From the NCBI GenBank assembly GCA_963697975.1, contig OY969111.1, positions 744,001 to 808,000 of the forward strand: 64,000 nt of DNA. The letters run 5' to 3'. The DNA comes from QHXM01 sp963697975. GTDB taxonomy: Bacteria > Acidobacteriota > Blastocatellia > Pyrinomonadales > Pyrinomonadaceae. Under the pieces are notes generated by a model that was not told where the DNA came from, did not search any database, and saw only the letters and a list, made by a program, of their open reading frames with translations. Below are positions 50,888 to 58,555 of the stretch, one piece after another (the first letter of the stretch is position 1; every line of letters begins with the position of its first letter). Both the position numbers and the translations under genes were made by a program.

Positions 50888-52336
50888 ATGCTTTCTCGTT
50901 TTCGCATCCATGCCGCCGTCTTGTTCGCGCTCGCGCTCGCACTCCTTTGTGTTTCTCTGGCTCACGCTCAAACAACTTCCGACGAACCCGATACGGAAGA
51001 CGATCCCATTCAACTCTTTCAGGAAGCTCAGGACGCGCATGAAACGGGCGACCTCAATCGCGCTCTCGAACTCTACGAGCGTGCGCTCAAGGCGCGCCCG
51101 GAGTTTCCCGAAGCCGAATACCAGCGAGGAAATGCTTTCGTCGCGCTTGAGCGCCTGCCCGAAGCTGAAGGGAGTTTTCGTCGCGCCATCACGCTACAAC
51201 CTGAATGGCCGCTTCCCTACCTGGCTTTTGGAAAGCTGCTGCTGCGCGTGGAGCGATTTGAAGAGGCGGAATCAATCCTCAACCGTTCGCTTGAATTGGA
51301 TGAAAACAATCTGATCGCGCCAGTCACCCTGGCTGAACTTTATTTACGGACGAAGGCTCCGCGCGAGAAATTCCAATCGCTCCTCGAAGTTTTGAAACGC
51401 GACACCACGAACGAACCATCGAATGCCAATCTCTGGGCAGCACGCGGCTCTGTCGAGCACGCTCTGGGTGATAAGAAGGCGGCACTCCTGAGCCTTGATC
51501 GCGTGCTCCAGATAGATAAGCAGCACGTGGCGGCATTGATGGAACGCGCCGAGCTACGCGCCGAAGCAAACAACTTTGAAGGCGCTCTCGCGGATGCGCT
51601 TTTAGCCCAACGCGCTTCTAAGTCATCGCTCGGTGCGTCCCTGCTCGTGGCGCGAATCTATGCTCAGTCAGGGAAAACGGATGAGGCGCTGCGGACGCTC
51701 GATGCGCTTGACGAAGCAAACCAGCGCCTGCCTGAAGTCTTGGCGCTTCGCACCTCGCTGACGAAAGATTGCGGCAGCCTGACGGCGGAAGAGCGGGCAG
51801 CGGAGGAAGAACTTCTCAAACAGCAGCCGCGTAATGCAACGCTCATCGAATGTCTCGGCGCGGCTCTCAGAACAACTGACCCGGTGCGCTCGCTTGAGCT
51901 TTACCGGCAGGCAGCCGAAATCGAGCCGAGCAATATTCGCTATGCGACCGGCTACGCGGCGGCGCTCGTGCAGGCCAGACGCTTCGCGGAGGCGGCGGTC
52001 ATCCTGCGCCGCATCCTCGACATCCAGCCGGACAACCTTGTGGCGCGCACGAATCTGGCGACCGCGCTCTACGAGTTGAAACAGTTCCCGGCGGCTCTGG
52101 CGGAATTCAACTGGCTCGTCGAAAAGAAACCCGATCTCGTCGTGGCGTATTTTTTCATTGCCACCGCGCATGATTTTCTTGGAGAATACAGGGACGCGCT
52201 CGCAGCCTACGAAACCTTCCTGTCAAAGGCGGACGCGCAAAAGAATCAACTTGAGATTGACAAGGTCAATCTCCGGCTTCCATCGCTACGCAATCAGGTC
52301 AAGCGCGGCGAGGGAGTCAAGAAGAAAAAGCCGTGA
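50888..52336 (+). CDS. Secreted TPR-repeat protein
   Basis: 482 residues from the ATG at 50888 (an upstream TTG start is less likely). Signal peptide (HAAVLFALALALLCVSLAHA). About ten tetratricopeptide-type repeats follow (AQDAHETGDLNRALELYERA, EYQRGNAFVALERLPEAEGS, YRQAAEIEPSNIRYATGYAA, FFIATAHDFLGEYRDALAAY). Basic C-terminus. First of a three-gene secreted operon. Periplasmic scaffold role is likely. TGA at 52334 is part of a heptad repeat. Confidence 0.85.
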   Translation: MLSRFRIHAAVLFALALALLCVSLAHAQTTSDEPDTEDDPIQLFQEAQDAHETGDLNRALELYERALKARPEFPEAEYQRGNAFVALERLPEAEGSFRRAITLQPEWPLPYLAFGKLLLRVERFEEAESILNRSLELDENNLIAPVTLAELYLRTKAPREKFQSLLEVLKRDTTNEPSNANLWAARGSVEHALGDKKAALLSLDRVLQIDKQHVAALMERAELRAEANNFEGALADALLAQRASKSSLGASLLVARIYAQSGKTDEALRTLDALDEANQRLPEVLALRTSLTKDCGSLTAEERAAEEELLKQQPRNATLIECLGAALRTTDPVRSLELYRQAAEIEPSNIRYATGYAAALVQARRFAEAAVILRRILDIQPDNLVARTNLATALYELKQFPAALAEFNWLVEKKPDLVVAYFFIATAHDFLGEYRDALAAYETFLSKADAQKNQLEIDKVNLRLPSLRNQVKRGEGVKKKKP

Positions 52337-52408
52337 ATCGTGAATCGTAAATCGTGAATAGTTAAAACAGGCTTTTCTCTATTCACGATTTACGATTCAC
52401 GATTCACG
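52333..52408. repeat. Heptad-word hairpin, GTGAATC family
   Basis: GTGAATC, GTGAATC, GTAAATC, GTGAATA; loop GTTAAAACAGGCTTTTCTC; mirrored ATTCACG, ATTTACG, ATTCACG, ATTCACG. The first TGA is the stop of the TPR gene. It ends 17 bp before the next start. Confidence 0.9.
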
Positions 52409-52425
52409 AAGAAAGGGCTGAAGAC

Positions 52426-53034
52426 ATGAACTCCACACTCTCCTGCCGAATGCGAATCTTGCTGAGTTGCTGTTTGCTGGTTGCGGTCGTCGTGTTCATA
52501 GCTCCTGAAGCGCGTGGACAGGATTATCAACTGCCGTTTATTTCCGCGCCGCCGCCGATGAAGTTTGTGTCGCGCAACGAACGCACGCTGCTTTCAGCCG
52601 CGCGCGATCCGAAAGCGCGCACGCGTGCCACCATCGAACTGGCGGAAGCGCGGCTGGCCCGCGCCGAGCAGTTGACCGCCGAGCAACAGTACGACGACGC
52701 CTCCGCCGAACTCGGCACGTATCAAGGTCTGGTCGAAGACGCGCTTCATTATCTCAGCGTGCAGACGGGAAAGAAGCAGCGTGACGTTTATAAAAGATTT
52801 GAGCTTGCCCTTCGCGCTCACTGCGCGCGCATTGAATCTATCCGCCGCGTCACTCCGGCTGAGTACGCCGTCCACGTCAAGGCCATCTGCGAATGCGCAC
52901 GTAACGCGCGAACGGAAGCTCTCAACGCTTTCTACGGCGAGACGGTTATCCGGGGCGATTCACTTGAAGACGAAACACATTCCGGCGGCGGAAGCTCGCA
53001 AGACGCAGCGCCCGCCTCTGTCAAGAAACAATGA
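52426..53034 (+). CDS. Secreted protein of unknown function
   Basis: 202 residues. Signal peptide (RILLSCCLLVAVVVFIA to ARGQ). Helical mature part (RTRATIELAEARLARAEQL, YDDASAELGTYQGLVEDALH, FELALRAHCARIESIRRV). Acidic/Gly-rich end. AAAGGGCTGAAGAC before the ATG. Its stop overlaps the start of the next gene by four bases (ATGA), a sign of translational coupling. Confidence 0.8.
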   Translation: MNSTLSCRMRILLSCCLLVAVVVFIAPEARGQDYQLPFISAPPPMKFVSRNERTLLSAARDPKARTRATIELAEARLARAEQLTAEQQYDDASAELGTYQGLVEDALHYLSVQTGKKQRDVYKRFELALRAHCARIESIRRVTPAEYAVHVKAICECARNARTEALNAFYGETVIRGDSLEDETHSGGGSSQDAAPASVKKQ

Positions 53035-53564
53035 AGGTTAAACTCTACAACGCGGGGCTGGCCTTTGCGTTCCTGCTTTTCCTCGCCGCATCGCTTCCCA
53101 CTTTCGCGCTCGCACCAGCCGCGCGCGATTACCTGACTCCACAGGAAGAGGAACGCGTCAAAGAGGCGCAGATTCTGGACAAACGCATAGAGGTCTTTAT
53201 CAAGGCTGCGGAGCGTCGGCTGCTCGTCCTGACAGACCGCAGCGCGGCGACGAGCAAGCAGGTGCAGAAGGATTTGGAGAAGTGGGGAGAACTCCCGAAG
53301 GGAACGCACGTCGAGTTGATCATGGATATAGCCAACATCTTCGACGCAGCCGTCACCAACATTGACGACGTAGCGTTGCGCGACGAGAACAACCGTCTTC
53401 TCCCGAAAGCATTGCATAAGCTGGCGGAGGCCGCCACTCGCTTTCAGGCTCAACTCACGCCCATGCACTCGCAAACTCAGGACGTGATGGAGCGCAACGC
53501 CATTGAAAAGGTCATGGAGAACGTGCAGGAGATTCTAGCCGCCGCAAACAAGCTGCCTAAGTAG
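53031..53564 (+). CDS. Secreted protein of unknown function (coupled to preceding gene)
   Basis: 177 residues. Signal peptide (GLAFAFLLFLAASLPTFALA). Helical mature part (PQEEERVKEAQILDKRIEVF, DIANIFDAAVTNIDDVALRD, NAIEKVMENVQEILAAANKL). Translationally coupled by an ATGA overlap to the 202-residue gene. The two may interact. TAG stop at 53562-53564 is the first triplet of a cloverleaf-like repeat. Confidence 0.8.
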   Translation: MKVKLYNAGLAFAFLLFLAASLPTFALAPAARDYLTPQEEERVKEAQILDKRIEVFIKAAERRLLVLTDRSAATSKQVQKDLEKWGELPKGTHVELIMDIANIFDAAVTNIDDVALRDENNRLLPKALHKLAEAATRFQAQLTPMHSQTQDVMERNAIEKVMENVQEILAAANKLPK

Positions 53565-53697
53565 GACAGGCATTCTTGTCTGTCTAGCGTGCTTTAGCGC
53601 GCTTCTCTTGAGATTAGCTGAACAATATTCGCGCTCTATGCGCTCAATGACAGGCATTCCTGCCTGTCCTACGACAGACAGGAATGTCTGTCCTACA
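53562..53697. repeat. Cloverleaf-like 135-bp repeat (copy 2)
   Basis: Starts TAGGACAGG; contains AGCGTGC-TTTA-GCGCGCT, an ACAATATT segment and GCGC-TCTAT-GCGC in the same order as copy 1, then palindromes around GACAGGCATTCC and GACAGACAGGAATGTC. Relative to its upstream gene the core is inverted compared with copy 1. It supplies the TAG stop of the 177-residue protein gene. Confidence 0.85.
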
Positions 53698-53701
53698 TCA
53701 T

Positions 53702-54283
53702 ATGGACAGTAGATATTATCCGGGCGTCGAGGCTGATTCCCCCAAGTTGATGGTGATGCTGGGCAAGCTCTTTGACGAGGGCTACGAAGTACAGACCATG
53801 CAGGTGTCGGCGACGAGCGTGCTGCAAGCTCGCAAGGAAAGCACGCTGCGCGACCTGACGGGGATGTCTTCGGCTCTGACCATCAAGATCACACCCGAAC
53901 ATGGCGGGACGCGCGTCGAGATCGGGATGCAGCGTTGGTTCGACAAGGCTGCGCTGGCGGCTGTCGCCGTGATTCTCTCTTCGGGTCTCTTGCTGGCGCT
54001 GCCCGCGCTCGGCGCTTACTGGCAGCACAGGCTCACGGAAGACGCCTGGAAAGTCATCGAAGAACACATCGCAGCCCGTGCCGGTGGTTATGTTCCGCCC
54101 ATGCCCGGTCGCTGCGGCACTTGCGGCGCGGCCAACAGTGCAGGCTCAGACTTCTGCTCCACCTGCGGCGCTAACATGCGGAGGGGCCGCACCTGTAGCT
54201 CCTGCGGCACTGTGCAGAAAGACATGGCCGCACGTTACTGCAATCGCTGCGGCAAAGCACTCGGCAGCGGCGACTGGAAATAA
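53702..54283 (+). CDS. Membrane protein with C-terminal double zinc ribbon
   Basis: 193 residues from the ATG at 53702; another ATG at 53684 lies inside the repeat. The N-terminal domain (about 1-75, LMVMLGKLFDEGYEVQTMQ) is of unknown type. Transmembrane segment about 85-110 (AALAAVAVILSSGLLLALPA), then two four-Cys zinc ribbons (RCGTCGAANSAGSDFCSTCG and TCSSCGTVQKD to YCNRCG). No Shine-Dalgarno is seen, because the repeat ends four bp before the ATG. Function unknown. Confidence 0.78.
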   Translation: MDSRYYPGVEADSPKLMVMLGKLFDEGYEVQTMQVSATSVLQARKESTLRDLTGMSSALTIKITPEHGGTRVEIGMQRWFDKAALAAVAVILSSGLLLALPALGAYWQHRLTEDAWKVIEEHIAARAGGYVPPMPGRCGTCGAANSAGSDFCSTCGANMRRGRTCSSCGTVQKDMAARYCNRCGKALGSGDWK

Positions 54284-54287
54284 AGCC

Positions 54288-54364
54288 GCAAGTCCAAAGT
54301 CTAATGTCCAATGTCCAAAGTCAGGGAGCAGCCTTTGACTTTGGACATTAGACTTTGGACTTGC
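54288..54364. repeat. Heptad-word hairpin, AGTCCAA family
   Basis: GCAAGTC, CAAAGTC, TAATGTC, CAATGTC, CAAAGTC; loop AGGGAGCAGCC; mirrored GACTTTG, GACATTA, GACTTTG, GACTTGC. It sits between convergent genes: four nt from the plus-strand stop, and encoding Ser-Lys-Ser-Lys-Val and TAA of the minus-strand GGDEF gene. Confidence 0.9.
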
Positions 54365-55871
54365 TGTGTTCCTGTTTGTGCTCGTACATCGCCGCATCTG
54401 CTTTATCAATTAACTCTTCAATGGAGAGCTGGCTGTGCGGGTCGAGCAGGACGATGCCGACGCTGATGGAAAATTCGTAAGGAAGCTCGCGCCGCAGGTT
54501 CAGGCGGCGCACCTTTTCCTCAAGGCGCGCTTTGATGGTTTCGGCGTTGTCGTTTGATGCGGCCAGGGCCAGCACCGTGAATTCATCGCCGCCCAACCGG
54601 GCGATGATGTCGGAGGTGCGAAACGTCTGCCTGAGAATCTCGGCAGCTTTAATGATCGCGTGTGAGCCTTCGTGATGTCCGAAATTGTCGTTGATTTGCT
54701 TTAAGCCGTCGAGGTCTGCGAAGACGAGGACGAAGCGGTCGTTGGTGCGCGTGGCATGTTTTAATTCCTGCTCGACCAGAGTCAGGAATCCACGCCGGTT
54801 ATAAAGTCCCGTCAGATCATCCGTCAGCGATAAACTTTCCAACTCCTCTATGGCGCGCTTGCGCTCCGTGATGTCGCGCGCTATCGCCTGAAAGCCGACG
54901 ACGCGCCCTTGCTCAAGGACAAGCTGCGAGTTCTGGCCGAGCCAGAGTTCGCTTCCATCTTTGGCGATGACAGGAATCTCCAAGTAGGCATTCGGAATCT
55001 TTTTGATGAGCTGGCGCACGTAAAATTTTTCCGCCGCTTCGCGCGCCTCGTCTTTGACGAGCGAAAGATAGTGACGACCGACCAACTCATCTTCGGGAAA
55101 TCCCAGAATCTCTATGCAGGTCGGATTGACGAACATCAGATGGCCCCGGTCGTCGGTTCGATAAATGAGTTCGTTGGCATGCTCGATGAGATATTTTGAA
55201 CGCTCCTCGCTTTCGCGCAGAGCCTCTTCCGTCCGCCGTCGTTTTTTAATATCGCGCCTGATGATGAGATAGCCTGCGGGCAGAAATCCGACGAGCAGCG
55301 CGCCGAAGATGGCGAGCGTGATAGTCGTGCTCCGCGCACTGGCGTTCGACTCGACGCGTCTCCTGTCGAGCAGCGCGTTCTCTCTTTCGGACATCTCGGC
55401 GACGGTGTTGCGAATGTTGTCCATCATCCGCCTGCCGCGCCCGGTCGAAACAGCGCGCTCGGCGGCGGCAAACCCACCCGTCCGGCGTAACTCTATGACC
55501 TCCGCCATCACCTTAAGCCGGTCAGTAATCTGACGTTCCACTTCGCCCAGATGACGCGGCTGCTCGGCATCGGTAATGGTCAATCCTTTAAGACGCTCGA
55601 TATGCCGATTGACGGTCGGAAGCGCCGCCGTGTACGGCTTGAGATACTCTTCATCGCCCGTGATGATGTAGCCGCGCTGTCCCGTCTCCGCGTCTTTGAT
55701 GGCCGAGAGCGTGCCCTCAAGCTCGTCCAGCACATCATGAGAATGCGCGACTAGATTGCCGTCTCGGATGAGTTTGCGCGTGTTGCGGTAAGAGATGAAG
55801 CCGACGGCGAGCAGGCTTGCCAGCATCAAGGCAAACCCGACAGCAATCTTCTTTTCGACACTCCAGCGCAT
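54348..55871 (-). CDS. CHASE3-PAS-GGDEF diguanylate cyclase
   Basis: 507 residues. N-terminal membrane helix, CHASE3-type extracytoplasmic sensor (about 30-180, KDAETGQRGYIITGDEEYL), second membrane helix (about 182-205), PAS domain (about 222-340, ANELIYRTDDRGHLMFVNPT) with an ITERKRA PAC tail, then the GGDEF domain (about 345-500). The active-site motif GGDEF is at 427-431 and the inhibitory RxxD site RTSD at 418-421, so it should make c-di-GMP and show product inhibition. The final residues and stop come from the adjacent repeat. Confidence 0.93.
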   Translation of the reverse strand: MRWSVEKKIAVGFALMLASLLAVGFISYRNTRKLIRDGNLVAHSHDVLDELEGTLSAIKDAETGQRGYIITGDEEYLKPYTAALPTVNRHIERLKGLTITDAEQPRHLGEVERQITDRLKVMAEVIELRRTGGFAAAERAVSTGRGRRMMDNIRNTVAEMSERENALLDRRRVESNASARSTTITLAIFGALLVGFLPAGYLIIRRDIKKRRRTEEALRESEERSKYLIEHANELIYRTDDRGHLMFVNPTCIEILGFPEDELVGRHYLSLVKDEAREAAEKFYVRQLIKKIPNAYLEIPVIAKDGSELWLGQNSQLVLEQGRVVGFQAIARDITERKRAIEELESLSLTDDLTGLYNRRGFLTLVEQELKHATRTNDRFVLVFADLDGLKQINDNFGHHEGSHAIIKAAEILRQTFRTSDIIARLGGDEFTVLALAASNDNAETIKARLEEKVRRLNLRRELPYEFSISVGIVLLDPHSQLSIEELIDKADAAMYEHKQEHSKSKV

Positions 55872-56009
55872 TTTTATTGTTTAGCGGGGGGAAGCAAGAA
55901 AGAGCAAAGGAGAGATTCTCATCAGCCTTCAATAATCTACGGTCTTAAAGGGAAAGACCACCGAACTGTTGACGCTCAAACTCCGCTTCAGCGTTGCCTC
56001 AAAAAGAAA

Positions 56010-56077
56010 CGATGAAAGATGAACTCTGAACGATGAACTGAAAAGCCGTTGTCTTTATTTCCGCGTTCATCGTTCCT
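56010..56077. repeat. Heptad-word hairpin, GAACGAT family (copy 2, shortened right arm)
   Basis: GATGAAA, GATGAAC, TCTGAAC, GATGAAC on the left; loop TGAAAAGCCGTTGTC; only CGCGTTCATCGTTC on the right, so the right arm looks truncated. It ends near the 3' end of the permease gene. Confidence 0.75.
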
Positions 56078-56088
56078 ACTTCAGCGTT

Positions 56089-57558
56089 TCAATCATGTCT
56101 TAATGCTTTGACGGGATCAATGCGCGCCGCTCGCGCCGCCGGATAGAGCGCGGCGAGGATTGAGACGAGGACGGCGAACAATATGGCGCCGAGCCACAGG
56201 TACGGAGGAATCGCAAAGAAGTCTATGTAGGACGCGCCCTGCGGCTTGAGGATGAATTTGTAGGCCAAACGATTCGCGATGCCATCAATTCCCCACGCGA
56301 CGAGTACGCCCAGAACGCCGCCCGTCAAACCGATCACGCCCGCTTCCACGAAGAAGATGAGCTTGATCTCGCGGTCTTCCGCGCCGATGGCTTTCATAAT
56401 GCCGATCTCGCGCGTGCGTTCGAGAATGGACATAATCATCGTGTTGGCGATGCCGAACGAAGCGACCAGCAAAGAGATTCCGCCGAGCAATCCCAGAGCC
56501 GAATTCATAATGAGAAAGACCGTGCGAAGCTGTTCCAGTTGATCCACGATGGAGAAGCTGCCGAAACCGAGCGCATTAATTTTGTCTCTGACCTGCGTCA
56601 GCATCACGGGGTCGCTGACGCGCGCCACAGCCGTTCCGTAGCCGATACTTTCATTCTCGCCGAGCGCGCCGCTCTGACGCGCCAACTGGAGCGCGACTTC
56701 ACCCATCTCGTCACGATGCTCGTCCCGCCACAAACGCGCCGCTTGAATTGAAACGTAAATCTCATAAGCGGGCATCATGCCGCGAAAGCGGCGACCCATG
56801 CCTGAGAGTTCGTTTTTCAAAACGCCCACGATGCGAAACGAGCGCGCGACGAGAGCATCCGTTGCAGCGGCGTTGTCTTTGTTCTCTTCGTCTTCGAGCG
56901 GGATGCCGAAGAAGTTTGGCTGCTCTTCCTCTTCGTCACTTTTTTTCTCAGGCGGCGCGAGGAGTTCAAGCTTCTGACCGATGGCATCCTGCGGCTTCGC
57001 GTAACCGAAGTCTTTCAGGAAACGCTCGTCAACGATGGCTTCGTCCGCGTCAGGCGCAGAGATCATCTGCCCGGCGTCGAAATTCTTGAAGCGCGAGGAT
57101 GGAGGCGGAACGAGCGTGCCGCCGATGACAACCGACTTCGCTTTGCCGTTGGCGCGGGCGTAAGCGTTGAGATAAATGTTCGGCTCAACTGAAGCGACGC
57201 CCGGAATGGCCGCTATCTCTGCGAGGGCCGCATCGTCGAGCGAACGTTCGGGAGGCTTGTCTGGCCCCTCATCATCTTTTTCTCTATCCGGCGGCCTGCC
57301 TGCATCCTGCGCGCCCTGACGTTTATTGAACCCTTCCTCAACGAGATTGGAGAGGCTCTTGCCGTAAACGGTAATCTCATTGAACAAATCAAGCTCTTTG
57401 AAACGGCTGACCGTGTTGCGCTGCAAGCCCAGGCCGAACGAGACCATCGTGACGATCACAGCCACGCCGACGAGCACACCCATCGTCGTCAAAACAGCGC
57501 GCAGCTTGGCCTCGCGCAAATTACGGAGCGATAGTCTGAGGATGTCACGAAAAGACAT
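56089..57558 (-). CDS. MacB/LolCE-type ABC transporter permease
   Basis: 489 residues. N-terminal helix (LRAVLTTMGVLVGVAVIVTM), a long periplasmic MacB-like domain (about 50-340) with an Asp/Glu/Lys-rich insert, then three C-terminal membrane helices (GISLLVASFGIANTMIMSI, FVEAGVIGLTGGVLGVLVAW, PYLWLGAILFAVLVSILAAL) and the family ending PAARAARIDPVKALRHD. The FtsX-like domain of efflux or lipoprotein-release systems. A matching ATPase lies 4.7 kb away at 62285-62965, not in the same operon. Confidence 0.9.
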   Translation of the reverse strand: MSFRDILRLSLRNLREAKLRAVLTTMGVLVGVAVIVTMVSFGLGLQRNTVSRFKELDLFNEITVYGKSLSNLVEEGFNKRQGAQDAGRPPDREKDDEGPDKPPERSLDDAALAEIAAIPGVASVEPNIYLNAYARANGKAKSVVIGGTLVPPPSSRFKNFDAGQMISAPDADEAIVDERFLKDFGYAKPQDAIGQKLELLAPPEKKSDEEEEQPNFFGIPLEDEENKDNAAATDALVARSFRIVGVLKNELSGMGRRFRGMMPAYEIYVSIQAARLWRDEHRDEMGEVALQLARQSGALGENESIGYGTAVARVSDPVMLTQVRDKINALGFGSFSIVDQLEQLRTVFLIMNSALGLLGGISLLVASFGIANTMIMSILERTREIGIMKAIGAEDREIKLIFFVEAGVIGLTGGVLGVLVAWGIDGIANRLAYKFILKPQGASYIDFFAIPPYLWLGAILFAVLVSILAALYPAARAARIDPVKALRHD

Positions 57559-57562
57559 ATTG

Positions 57563-57673
57563 ATAAGGGATGAAGGATAAGGGATGAGGGATGAAAGAGG
57601 CTGAGTGAGTTGCTATTAGAATCATTGATTCAATGGCTTTCATTCATCCCTCATCCCCCGTCCCTCATCCTTC
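57563..57673. repeat. Heptad-word hairpin, GGGATGA family
   Basis: AAGGGAT, GAAGGAT, AAGGGAT, GAGGGAT, GAA on the left; an unusually long loop; mirrored CATCCCT, CATCCCC, CGTCCCT, CATCC on the right. The HAD hydrolase TGA (minus strand 57665-57667) is inside the right arm. Confidence 0.85.
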
Positions 57674-58363
57674 CGAAAAGACATGGTGTATGGCATCCAC
57701 CGTCCAGTCGGCGAGACTGTGGGTGACGACATCTGCGTTTGCCGCGCGCAGGGCTTCTTCTGAAACGGTGTTCGTCACACCGAGTGTACGCATTCCGGCG
57801 GCGCGGCCTGCTTGAATACCGGGTGGCGCGTCTTCTATGACCAGACATTCCCCCGGCAGCAGAGGAAGCTGGCGATCTTCACGTCGCTTCTCATTCAAGA
57901 GTTCGAGCGCACGCTGGTAACAATATGGATCAGGCTTGTGTGTGTGCGAGTCTTCGGCACTGAGAATGACTGTGAACGCGCGGTCGAGTTTTATACGCTG
58001 AAGCACGTAATCAATTCCGGCGCGAGTCGCCATACTGACCACGCCGAGTTGATAATGCCGCGCCATCGCTTTGATAAAAGTCACGATGCCGGGAGCGAGC
58101 GGCAATTCATCCTCGATCATTGTTCGATGAATCTCCCACTCGCGCGCGATGAGAGCCTTAGAGTTTTCATCCGTCAAAGACTTCCCCGCCCGCTCGAAAG
58201 CCTTGCGAACGAAAGTCACGTCGTCCATGCCGAGCATCGTCATATATTCTGCTTCGGTAAGCGTGATGCCTTCCCCGGCCAGCACTTCCGTGTAGGCTTT
58301 CAGGTGAAGAGGTTCGTCGTCAATGATGACCCCGTTGAAATCAAAAAAGATGGCATGAATCAT
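57665..58363 (-). CDS. HAD-superfamily hydrolase (beta-phosphoglucomutase-like)
   Basis: 232 residues from the ATG at 58363. HAD motif I FFDFNGVIIDDEP, cap region, motif II VSMATRAG, motif III Lys in HKPDPYCYQRAL, motif IV IEDAPPGIQAGRAAGM. Motif I has Asp, Phe, Asn in place of the common DFDGV: DFNGV, with the nucleophile Asp retained. Phosphatase or phosphomutase on a small sugar phosphate. Stop codon is in the repeat. Confidence 0.88.
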   Translation of the reverse strand: MIHAIFFDFNGVIIDDEPLHLKAYTEVLAGEGITLTEAEYMTMLGMDDVTFVRKAFERAGKSLTDENSKALIAREWEIHRTMIEDELPLAPGIVTFIKAMARHYQLGVVSMATRAGIDYVLQRIKLDRAFTVILSAEDSHTHKPDPYCYQRALELLNEKRREDRQLPLLPGECLVIEDAPPGIQAGRAAGMRTLGVTNTVSEEALRAANADVVTHSLADWTVDAIHHVFSEG

Positions 58364-58532
58364 GAAGCCGTGTCGCAAGCCCTGACGATTTCCAAATTAT
58401 GCAGAACGAAGATAAGGATTGTACGGCGCGCGCCCACTCGCGGGCAAATCTGCCAGAGGAAGGGATGGTAATCAGGCTTCGTGCAATGCTCGAAATCCGC
58501 GCATTATTCAGCAAACTGTCAGATAATCATTC

Positions 58533-58538
58533 TATAAT
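58533..58538 (+). promoter_or_regulatory. Possible -10 box of the NLR-like gene
   Basis: TATAAT 18 bp upstream of the start codon of the DUF4062/NB-ARC gene. No good -35 is visible at 16-18 bp. A very short leader is implied. Confidence 0.35.
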
Positions 58539-58555
58539 GTGCCGCGAGGTAACCC

